Shown here in pieces: positions 30,987 to 39,895 of a DNA stretch of 64,000 bases; position 1 is the first letter of the stretch; each line of letters opens with the position of its first letter. Origin of the DNA: Macrothele yani. Taxonomy: Eukaryota; Arthropoda; Arachnida; Araneae; Macrothelidae. The DNA is taken from contig CM077024.1 in NCBI GenBank assembly GCA_039090855.1, forward strand, positions 68,202,594 through 68,266,593, read 5' to 3'. The notes beneath the pieces were generated by a model. The model ran no database searches and had not been told where the DNA came from. It saw nothing but the letters and a program-made list of their open reading frames with translations. The position numbers and the translations under genes are program-made.

Positions 30987-31866
30987 TCAATCGAATTTAG
31001 GTTTGACTAATTCCGGAATTTCAGAATGTTTTCCCTTCCATAGAACGAAAGTATCGTCTACGTATCGTATCCATAAGCCAAATTTCACAAGTTTGAAAAG
31101 TTTTTCTTCAAATCGACGCATGTAGATTTCACATAATATAGGTGACAGTGGGCTGCCCATGGCTAGATCTTCCGTCTGTTCATAAAACGTTCCATGGAAA
31201 GTAAATATGTTCTGTTTTATGCAAATGTCCACTAGTCTTGTTATTTCCTTAACTTCAGGTTGGCTGTAATGATGCTCTACAAGACTTGATTTTAAAGATT
31301 CCAGAGCTCCTTTTACTGGAACATTGGTGAACATAGATATAACATCAAAGGATAGCATTAGTTGATCTACGTAGGGATGTAGTTTGAGTCGATTGGTAAA
31401 CTCAATGGAATTTTTTACAGATGTTTTGTTTGGAGTGGCCAAGGTAAATAATTTTGAAGATAAGAACTTCGATAACTTATATGCTGCTGTGCCGATATTA
31501 CTTACTATAGGTCGGAAAGGAATTCCCGATTTATGTTTTTTTTTTTTTTTTTTTTTTTTTGATTGGAGGTTTAACGACCACCGTGAGCAACTCAAATGGG
31601 CTATAAGCAGTCGCCCGTCCCTAATTTAGGGTCACTGGTTCCAGGGAAGGGAGAGAGCCAGTGCCGTAAGACAAACACAACATCCATGCCTGACCGGGAT
31701 TCGAACCCGGACCCCTTAGTGACGAATGATCAGAGGCCAACGCCTTAGACCACTGCGCCACCGGGGCGGCTTATGTATTTTAGGGAGAGCTGGAATTCCC
31801 GATTTATGTATTTTACTGGAACATTGGTGAACATAGATACCACATCAAAGGATAGCATTAGTTGAT
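30987..31866 (-). pseudogene. PLE copy A reverse transcriptase, SINE-disrupted
   Basis: The minus frame at 30987-31595 contains KSGIPFRPIVSNIGTAAYKL, MLSFDVISMFTNVP, EDLAMGSPLSPILCEIYM and GLWIRYVDDTFVLW. The catalytic YVDD is intact, unlike copy C. The frame is broken by a poly-A/SINE insertion upstream of KSGIPF, and 31771-31866 repeats PKIHKSGIP and FDVISMFTNVPV segments in scrambled order. Confidence 0.87.
31541..31770 (-). mobile_element. SINE inserted in PLE copy A
   Basis: Same orientation and diagnostic changes as the SINE at 27169-27388. The PLE target sequence TTATGT(A/T)TTT flanks it (31531-31540, 31771-31780). The uninterrupted site is visible in PLE copy C near 34118-34132, confirming the insertion. 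The plus-strand T run (about 23 bases) is its A tail. Confidence 0.95.
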
Positions 31867-32162
31867 CTGCGATACTTTCGTTCTATGGAAGGGAAAACAT
31901 CCTGAAATTCCGGAATTAGTCAAACTTATAAATTCCATTGATCCTCACATTCAATTCAGCTACGAAACTGAAAATAACGGATGCCTTCCTTGACGTTCTG
32001 GTAACTCGTTTAAATTAATCTCTCGCAACCACAATTTATAGGAAGCCTTTCGCTATTTTTTCACCTCCACATGCCAAGTCTAATCACCCTTATCAACAAA
32101 AACTCAGTGCCTTTTACAGTTGTGTATATCGCGCGATACATATATGTTCAGATAACGACAGT

Positions 32163-32780
32163 TTGGAAAAAGAACTTTATTTCCTTAAACGTGTTGCAGT
32201 ACAGCGAGGATACAACCCTTCCATTATAGTCAAGGCTCTGACAAAATTCCGGAAACCGAAGTCCATCTCCACATTAACTCCTGTGATGCGCCCATTGCGA
32301 GATAATTTTGCCATTATTCCATTTTCCCGTGACATTGCCTTCAAAATTACAGAAATTCTCAAAACCATTAATTTTAAGGTGATTTTTAAACCCATAAACA
32401 AAATGAGATTTTTAGGATCAAAGTACTGTGTTGAAGACAAAACCTAGTGGGGAATTTATCAAATTTCATGTGAATATGGCGCTTCGTATATAGGACAGAC
32501 CCGTAGAGCCATGCATTTTCGAGCACAAGACCTACATTCGGTATTGTGAGTTAAAGAAGTCATCGATGGCTAAACACTGTTACGAAAAGGACCACAGATT
32601 TCTCTTTGAAGAAGCAAAACTTATTGACTAGTCAGATTCAACCTCCAAACTTGATAGTTTGGAAGCTTTCCATATATATATCAGAAGTCTTCGCAACATG
32701 TTAATGACATGGCGTTCACGCCATTTCTATGAAACGCGGGGAAGCATCTAACCAAAACACGTGACTGTAAACACCATTTA
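32163..32780 (+). pseudogene. PLE copy B linker and GIY-YIG domain
   Basis: 32163-32447 reads KELYFLKRVAVQRGYNPSII, KALTKFRKPKSISTLTPVM, NKMRFLGSKYCVEDKT then TAG. After the stop, WGIYQISCEYGASYIGQT carries the GIY-YIG motif; frameshifts follow (RPTFGIVS-like region) before AKHCYEKDHRF. Dead copy. Confidence 0.82.
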
Positions 32781-32810
32781 TGATGTCATATACAATTTGA
32801 ATATTTACGT

Positions 32811-32866
32811 GCCATTCGTCCTGATGAAGCTAGGTCAATACCCAGCAAAACCATGGTCGGCTTGAG
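32811..32866 (+). ncRNA. hammerhead motif with damaged core
   Basis: CTGATGA at 32821-32827, stem II GCTAGGT/ACCCAGC, and GTC near 32857 are kept, but the invariant GAAA reads AAAA (GCAAAAC). The essential G of the core is lost, so self-cleavage is unlikely. It lies between the 3' end of copy B and the 5' end of copy C and may serve as either's terminal repeat. Confidence 0.75.
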
Positions 32867-33127
32867 AAATAAAAAAAAATAAAAAATAAAATAAACGTTT
32901 GTGACAACTACGTTGTATTATCTTAATCTATATATAATCGTCACAAGACTGTAGTCGTTGAGATAAAGAATCTTCAGTTCATCGGACTTCCAGACTACAC
33001 CCGTGCGTAAGTATAGGACTGTGCATCTTAAACGGACGCCATTTTAACATCCTATTGGCTACTTCAAATTCAACTTTCAACTAAGTGAATTATAGGAACG
33101 TTGTACATCTAATGTTCCTGAGAAGAT

Positions 33128-35528
33128 ATGACCACTTTGAAAAGTACGATCAATCGTTTTTCGAAACTGAGAATTAAGAAGGTAAGATTACTAAACCATT
33201 TGAATTTCTTACAACGATGCAAAAGACATCGCATCTTACCGAACTTTATATCCTTGAAATGTAACCTAATACCTACTCAGAACGTAACAAGAGCAGTTAA
33301 CAATGCTTCTTTTGCGATTCTTAGAGCTGTTATTAAGGACACTCGGAAGGACATTGCAAAGGTGGAACATGAACTTTATGATCTACATCTTTGGCTAGCT
33401 AACAAATTAGCAGATTTCGATACTTTAGACAAAAACACTTCAGTTCGTAGTATCAACATATCACCGAATCACAGAATTTCCCTCGAAAGAAAATTCCAAA
33501 ATTCGATAGCAGGTAATAAGAATAAACAGGCTTATACTAATAGTAATAATAACGGAATAGTGTATCCAGATAATGAAGTGTTTGTCAACTTGTCCGGTCA
33601 TAGTCTCACTGAAATTGAGAAGAAGACTTTACGATATAATTCCAACTTTGCTATCTCAAGAAAGATACCGGTATCAGACATAGTTGCTTCAGTTGAGGAA
33701 TCTCTAATACAAAGCAGTCTCAACTTTGAAGAAAAAGAAATAGTTAGACATTGTATCAGCCAAGTGATAACCGCAAATCACGCTACATTACATAGACCAA
33801 ATTTAACGACCAAAGAAATTAATGCGCTTAAAGAATTGCGCTCAAATTCAAATTTAATCATTACTAGAGCTGACAAAGGAGGTCAGGTGGTCGTGTTAGT
33901 CAAAAATCATTACGATAACAAAGTCAAAAATCATTACAATAATAAAGTCAAAAATCTTTTTTCGGATGGACCTTACAAAGAAATAAAAAATAATCCTTCA
34001 GATAAACAATTGAAAGAAATACATAAATTGATCAAAAACTCAGAAACTCTGAGCCCAAACATAAAAAACAAACTTAAACCTTCATACGCCCGTTGTGCGA
34101 GATTCTATGCTCTCCCTAAAATACATAAATCGGGAATTCCTTTCCGACCTATAGTAAGTAATATCGGCACAGCAGCATATAAGTTATCGAAGTTCTTATC
34201 TTCAAAATTATTTGCCTTGGCCACTCCAAACGAAACATCTGTAAAAAATTCCATTGAGTTTACCAATCGACTCAAACTACATCCCTACGTAGATCAACTA
34301 ATGCTATCCTTTGATGTTATATCTATGTTCACCAATGTTCCAGTAAAAGGAGCTCTGGAATCTCTAAAATCAAGTCTTGTAGAGCATCATTACAGCCAAC
34401 CTGAAGTTAAGGAAATAACAAGACTAGTGGACATTTGCATAAAACAGAACATATTTACTTTCCATGGAACGTTTTATGAACAGACGGAAGGTCTAGCCAT
34501 GGGCAGCCCACTGCCACCTATATTATGTGAAATCTACATGCGTCGATTTGAAGAAAAACTTTTCAAACTTGTGAAATTTGACATATGGATACGATACGTA
34601 GACCATAGTTTCGTTCTATGGAAGGGAAAACATTCTGAAATTCCGGAATTAGTCAAACTTATAAATTCGATTGATCCTCACATTCAATTCAGCTACGAAA
34701 CTGAAAATAACGGATGCCTACCATCACTGGACGTCCTGGGAACTCGTTTAAATCAATCTCTCGCAACCACAAATAGCCTTAAAACTAGCCTTTCGCTATT
34801 TTTTCACCTCCACATGGCAAGTCTAATCACCTTTATCAACAAAAACTCAGTGCCTTTTACAGTTGTGTATATCGCGCGATACATATATGTTCAGATAACG
34901 ACAGTTTGGAAAAAGAACTTTATTTCCTTAAATGTGTTGCAGTACAGCGAGGATACAACCCTTCCATTATAGACAAGGCTCTGACAAAATTCCGGAAACC
35001 GAAGTCCATCTCCACATTAACTCCTGTGATGCGCCCGCCCATTGCGAGAGAATTTTGCCATTATTTATTTTTCCCGTGACATTGTCTTCAAAATTACAAA
35101 AATTCTCAAAACCATTAATTTTAAGGTGATTTTTAAACCCATAAACAAAATGAGATTTTTAGGATCGAAGGACTGTGTTGAAGACAAAAACTCGTGGGGA
35201 ATTTATCAAATTCCATGTGAATGTGGCGCTTCGTATATAGGGCAGACCCTTGCGTTTTCGATTGAAGGAGCACAAGGCCTACATTCGGAATTGTGACTTA
35301 AAGAAGTCATCGATGGCTAAACACTGTTACGAAAAAGACCACAGATTTCTCTTTGAAGAAGCAAATCTTATTGACAAGCCAGATTCAACCTCCAAACTTG
35401 ATAGTTTGGAAGCTTTCCATATGTATCAGAAGTCCTCGCAACTTGTTAATGACATGGCATCCACGCCATTTCTATCAAACGCGTGGAAGCATTTAACCAA
35501 AACACGTGACTGTAAACACCATTTATGA
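33128..35528 (+). pseudogene. Penelope-type RT / GIY-YIG polyprotein, YVDH mutant
   Basis: An open frame of 614 codons, then frameshifted continuation. The N-terminal ~280 residues are the PLE-specific region; ITRADKGGQVVVL precedes the reverse transcriptase. RT blocks are ALPKIHKSGIPFRPIVSNIG (~328-347), LSFDVISMFTNVP, GLAMGSPLPPILCEIYM and IWIRYVDHSFVLW. The catalytic YVDD reads YVDH (490-493), so the second metal-binding Asp is gone; copy A keeps YVDD. An 8-residue VKNHY.NK repeat is duplicated near 258-275. A frameshift near 34770 moves the linker and GIY-YIG (WGIYQIPCECGASYIG, about 35198-35245) into other frames. The domain ends KTRDCKHHL. Confidence 0.9.
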
Positions 35529-35555
35529 TATCATATATAATTTGAATATTTACGT

Positions 35556-35611
35556 GCCATTCGTCCTGATGAAGCTAGGCCAATACCCAGCGAAACCATG
35601 GTCGGCTTGTG
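35556..35611 (+). ncRNA. hammerhead ribozyme (PLE C 3' terminal repeat)
   Basis: CTGATGA at 35566-35572, a stem II GCTAGGC..ACCCAGC with one weak pair, GCGAAAC, CATG, and GTC at 35601-35603. Core residues are intact; stem III is the tiny palindrome. Directly downstream of the PLE stop codon. Confidence 0.8.
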
Positions 35612-35691
35612 AAATGAAAAAAATAAATAAATAAACGTTTGTGACAACTACGTTGTATTATCTTAATCTATATATAACACAACGTATAACA

Positions 35692-35851
35692 CAATTTCCG
35701 ACATCGAAGTGCGATACCGAAGTCACTGGAGCACATTTCTGCTCGCTGATTACTCTTGGTTAGTTGCAAAGGAAGCATCAGAGCACTCGTATAAAAGGAA
35801 ATCATCAAAAAGGTGCAGTGTCACAGAATAAAATGAAGGCAAAGATATGTT
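35692..35851 (+). repeat. duplicated 3' end of the split gene
   Basis: About 158 bp, almost identical to 36826-36983 (one difference noted, AAAATGAAGG versus AAAATCAAGG near the end). It corresponds to the coding sequence for SDIEVRYRSHWSTFLLADYS onward. It sits between the end of PLE C and a minus-oriented PLE terminal repeat, out of its normal place at the gene's 3' end. Confidence 0.93.
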
Positions 35852-35925
35852 GTCACAAATGTTTATTTTTTCAAGCAGACCATGGTTTCGCTGGGTATTA
35901 ACCTAGCTTCATCAGGACGAATGTG
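35852..35925 (-). mobile_element. solo PLE terminal repeat, minus strand
   Basis: Starts with TTGTCACAAATGTTTATTTT and contains a hammerhead, matching the end of PLE A. No coding part is attached. It joins the duplicated gene 3' end to the C-terminal part of the gene. Confidence 0.82.
35866..35925 (-). ncRNA. hammerhead ribozyme (solo terminal repeat)
   Basis: The minus strand reads CTGATGA, stem II GCTAGGT/ACCCAGC with TAAT loop, GCGAAAC, CATG, GTC then TGC. Core intact; stem III is the short palindrome. TCATCAG on the plus strand is at 35909-35915. Confidence 0.8.
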
Positions 35926-36983
35926 TCAGTGTCTCTGTCATTAAAATTTACTCCCATTCTTCAAAACATATGGTATTGTTGTTGGGCGTAGAGATGTGAA
36001 TGGACTAATGAAAACCATAAACATCTGTTACAATCTCGGTGACTGGAGACTTTTTATCGACTCATCAAAGACTAGTCTTAAAGTTGTATTGCTTCACAAC
36101 GCAACGAATTGCCTTCCATTCCTGTTGCATACTCAGCGCACCTGGGGGAGTCATATGAAATATCTTCAGAATATCAACTATGAATATCACCAGTGGCAGA
36201 TATTGGGGATTTTAAAAAAAGTGATAGTTGTTTTTCTACTTGGACTTCAGCAGGGCTATACAAAATTTTATTGCTTTCTTGTGAATGGGATAGCACAGGC
36301 TGGCAGAAAGTCACATTTCACAAGGAATAAATGGTCAATGAGGAAATCTTTAGAGCTAGGATCGAAAAATGTTATACATTTTCCTTTAATTGGGCCAAAC
36401 AAGGTTTTGTTATTTCCTTTGCACATAAAATTAGGTCTCATGAAGAACTTCATAAAAGCTATGGACGAAAATGGAGCTGTATTTCAAAATCTCAAAGAAA
36501 CATTTCCAAAGTTAAGTGATGCAAAAGTAACAGCAGACACTTTCATAGGTCCGCAAATTCGTGACCTCTTCAACGACCCCCATTTTGATGAAATATTTTG
36601 TGGAGAAGAACAAACAGACTGAAATGCTTTTCGCTTGATTGCCACCCAATTTCTTGGAAACAAAAGAGTTGAGAATTTCCATCATTTAGTCAAAAAATTA
36701 TTTCATGATATAAAAAACTGGGATGTACAATGTCCTTAAAAATGCACTTTCCGCACTGCCACCTGGATTACTGTCCAGAGTTGTGGAGCAGTAACAGACG
36801 AACATATTGAAAGATTCCATCTACAAATTTCCGACATCGAAGTGCGATACCGAAGTCACTGGAGCACATTTCTGCTCGCTGATTACTCTTGGTTAGTTGC
36901 AAAGGAAGCATCAGAGCACTCGTATAAAAGGAAATCATCAAAAAGGTGCAGTGTCACAGAATAAAATCAAGGCAAAGATATGT
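35926..36983 (+). pseudogene. C-terminal part of uncharacterised arthropod gene family
   Basis: The frame covering 35996-36622 carries conserved blocks: DVNGLMKTIN, GDWRLFIDSSKTSLKVVLLH, LLGLQQGYTKFYCFL, PLHIKLGLMKNFIKAMDENG, FPKLSDAKV and FIGPQIRDL. After a TGA at 36620, ATQFLGNKRVENFHHLVKKL, CGAVTDEHIERFHLQISDIE and LLADYSWL follow with a frameshift between them. I recall this pattern from uncharacterised multicopy proteins in many arthropods; biochemical role unknown. It continues the N-terminal part at 28396-28921, interrupted by the PLE cluster. Confidence 0.78.
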
Positions 36984-37066
36984 TTAGCCATATTTTACAT
37001 CATGTTTGTATCAATAATTTCAGTATTTCCTTCCATTGACAATATTGTACCTTTCATCCGTAAGCA

Positions 37067-38623
37067 CACTGGCGTGCAAAAATTAAGGACGAGACGGTTT
37101 TTCGAATAAAACGTCGTGCAGAAGTGCTCCACATCGACTCAAATCATACCATAAGATCCCCAAGATGTAAGAATATGGGACAAGTGAGCAAAACCATCCA
37201 AACAAGGAATCCAAAGGATACAAAGGCACCTTATTGAAAAGCTAGCTTCGAGCACAACTGGACAGAAGACAGAAACGTCCATGTGACAGGCGGCTGCCCA
37301 CAAAACTCCAGTCTTTAGTAGGAGAAATGATCACTCCTGACTGCGTTGCAGGATTTACAAGGTCTGTTCATTCTGAGGACGAGGTTGTCAAGGAGCTGTT
37401 GAGGCATCGCGGCCCATTCCTCTTGTGGCACCAATCGCAGCTGCAGAATAGTTGCCGGCGGATGGTGGCGTGCTGCCAAGCGTCTCCCGAGAAGGTCCCA
37501 CATGTGCTCGATTGGATTTAGGTCCGGGGACCTAGCGGGTCAATTCATGCGTTGAATATCTTCACTCTACAACAGCTCTGCGCCAGCCACGGTACGATGA
37601 GGTGTATCGTTGTCGTCCATGAAGAGGAACTCAGGACCCACAGCACCTCTAAACCGACGCACGTGAGGCAGGAGAACCTCGGTACAATAGCGGACACCCG
37701 TGACTGAACCTCCTTGGAAGATGTGGATGTCAGTACGGCTACCAAGCATGATACCGCCCCAAACGAGAACTCCGCCACCTCCAAACCGGTCCCTTTCGAT
37801 GATGTTGGAGGTGTGATTGCGTGTTCCCTGCTCCCTCCAGATGTGTATAGGTCCAGAATCGCTCGTCAGACTAAATCGGCTCTCATCCGTAAAGATAACT
37901 CGACCTCATTGCTGATGTGTCCAGTTCTTGTGTTCCTGGCACCACAGAAACCGCCGTCTCCGATGAGCAGGCGCTAATGTCACACGCCGTACTGGTCGTC
38001 GTGCAAATAGACCACTTTTGGGCAGCCTCATGGCCAAGGTAAAACGCGAAAACGGGCGTCCAGTTGTCTGTTGCATGTATCTTACGATTTCTCTTGCTGT
38101 TTGCCGTCTGTCTCTTCTTGCCTGTAGGACAATATACCGGTCGTCCGCCGCCGTGGTTGCTCATGGACGACCACTGCTAAACTCTCGGGCATCTGTTCCT
38201 GTCGTTTGAAATGCTCTCCAAGCTCGTGAAACGATGCTGTGAGCGATTCCGAACTCCTCGGCCACACTAGTCCCACTTCGACCTTCTTCCAACTTCCCAA
38301 TGACGCGACCTCGGGTAAAGTCATCCATATGTCGTCTACTGGATTGCCTGTTGGACATATCACACGGTGGCAGCAACTCGACGTCGTTCAATCTGATGCA
38401 CACCGTGCAATAGCTTTAACCGAATTGCTGAGCGTACACCGCCCGTGTGCTTTATACTCTTCCGACACTAATACCCCCCCCCTGCGTCATACTGCTTATA
38501 TGCGCATTCCCTACCGTACCGGACCCTAGTCTATCTCCTGAGAGGTCTTTCGGTCCGTTCTGCCTGCGCGTTCCGCTGTTATGCTAATTTCTTGTCTTCG
38601 TCTTTAACTTTTGCACACCAGTG
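37067..38623 (-). mobile_element. Tc1-like transposon, DD34E
   Basis: TIRs are CACTGGCGTGCAAAAATTAA on the left and CACTGGTGTGCAAAAGTTAA read inward from the right. TA follows at 38624-38625; the left flank reads CA, probably a mutated TA. Length 1557 bp, with one minus-strand transposase pseudogene. It sits about 80 bp beyond the split gene's 3' end. Confidence 0.9.
37315..38358 (-). pseudogene. broken Tc1 transposase
   Basis: Start MSNRQSSRRHMDDFTRGRVI, then an HTH (GTSVAEEFGIAHSIVSRAWRA). Frameshifts lead to FMDDNDTPHRT (second Asp, in 37567-37749) and SPDLNPIEHVWDLLGRR (Glu, ~37490-37530), with 34 positions between them, two of which are stops (one where the usual Trp of WPARSPD stands). 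The last ~60 residues end at VRSDHFSY. Confidence 0.85.
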
Positions 38624-38625
38624 TA

Positions 38626-39895
38626 TATATACGCGTACATATACAGTGATAAAAGTATCTTGACATCCATAGGCAACTCAGAAAATGTATGTCTCTTTCC
38701 AAATCCAACACAGCAATATTAAAAATAAAATCTTCATTTGGTCTCCGTACTAAACAACTTAAAATGTGTAGACCAGTGTTATCAGCTATGATGGGTGAGA
38801 TCTTCATTTGAGGCTACGACGTTGGTGAGTAACTTGATACAGTTACAGTTCTGGGCTCAGAAATGAAACTGAACCCATGTAAGAAATCTGTTTCATCTAT
38901 TCAGCAGCAAATGTTCTGTTACATGGAATCAAAGGACACGCACCTTGTCGATGTTACTAGCATATCCAGGAAAATTATGTCGATGTTACTAGCATATCCA
39001 GGAAAATTATAAAAAGGCATCACTTTGGACGTAAAATCAGAAACTAAAGTTCTGTGCTAGATTTCACTAAATTATATTCATGGGAATTGTTACAATGTAG
39101 TGCCCACCTTCGTTCTATGCAATTGAAGGCAGTCATTTCAACATTGCTCCGTACAAAGAAGTCCTAAGAGCGAACAGTTTTATTCAAGATTCGTGAAATC
39201 CAAGCAACGTCATGTTTAAAATAAAACATGGTACTCTCAACTTTCTAAAACGATTTTAGATTGATAACAGAAAAGTTTTCCCTTCTTTCAAAGGTTATTC
39301 GAGATGTGAATGCGGAGAAATGTGTGAACGCTTATTGTCTGCATGCAGTTTCAAAATCGCAAAGTTTCCCGGGTAATTTTTGAAGAAGATTACATAGAAA
39401 AGCGTTATATACTTACGCGTGTATATCTTCTGTTGGGAAATATATTTTTCGAGTTTCTTCCTAAGGGCAATTTCTGCACCGTACCTTCCTGTTGTACCAT
39501 TGTCTACGAGAATAAAATACGAGTGGTGATTGTTGAGAACAGCAAACCTGCTCTTCGGAGAGGAGATGCTGTGACATGGAACAGTGATCTGAAAAGGAAA
39601 ATGCCAGAAAATGAAAATTGAAATTGAAGATGCACTCACGTTAGAAAAAATACACGCCGTTATGTAGCATGTGTTTATATATAAGTCAGATGCACGTGTG
39701 TGTGTGTGGGTGGATGGGTGTGGGTGTGTATTTCGTTTTGTTTTTTTTCAGTTTCGGAGAACTATTAACGACCAACAGAATTTGGGACACTTATAGCACT
39801 GAGATACAGCATCAGTTATTTATTACATATAAATTCAATGTTTTGCATTTCGGTTTTTCATTCTGTGCCTTCAAAAACGATGACTTTTTAGCACG
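38626..39895. other. spacer with small repeats
   Basis: No gene recognised. Holds a 32-bp tandem duplication (38947-39010) and a TG-rich stretch (39697-39731). Confidence 0.5.
38947..39010. repeat. 32-bp tandem duplication
   Basis: Two perfect 32-bp copies beginning GTCGATGTTACTAGCATATC. Confidence 0.95.

Larger units (their letters stand above)
29953..31866 (-). mobile_element. Penelope-like element A, minus strand, truncated
   Basis: Read on the minus strand it holds part of the reverse transcriptase, a linker, a GIY-YIG domain, and a terminal repeat with a hammerhead at 30051-30106 ending in GACTACAGTC at 29955-29964. It is broken by a SINE (31541-31770) and a small internal rearrangement (31771-31866), and ends head-to-head with PLE copy B at 31866/31867. 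Confidence 0.88.
31867..32960 (+). mobile_element. Penelope-like element B, 5'-truncated
   Basis: Begins inside the reverse transcriptase just after the catalytic site (frame RSMEGKHPEIPELVKLINS). It continues through the C-terminal linker, TAG stop, GIY-YIG and terminal repeat with a hammerhead, ending in the CTATATATAATCGTCACAAG terminal sequence. It is the inverted partner of copy A, meeting it at 31866. Confidence 0.85.
32867..35677 (+). mobile_element. Penelope-like element C, near full length
   Basis: The longest PLE here. A 5' region follows the terminal repeat at about 32870-32960. The ORF from 33128 covers N-terminal domain, reverse transcriptase, linker and GIY-YIG to a stop at 35528. 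A 3' terminal repeat with a hammerhead (35556-35611) and AAACGTTTGTGACAACTACG follows. Both terminal repeats share the ~90-bp segment from the hammerhead to CTTAATCTATATATA. Confidence 0.88.

Noticed and set aside
33128..35528. Reverse transcriptase as part of an endogenous virus
   Set aside because: The GIY-YIG domain, hammerhead-bearing terminal repeats and absence of gag, protease, integrase or envelope fit Penelope-like elements, not retroviruses.
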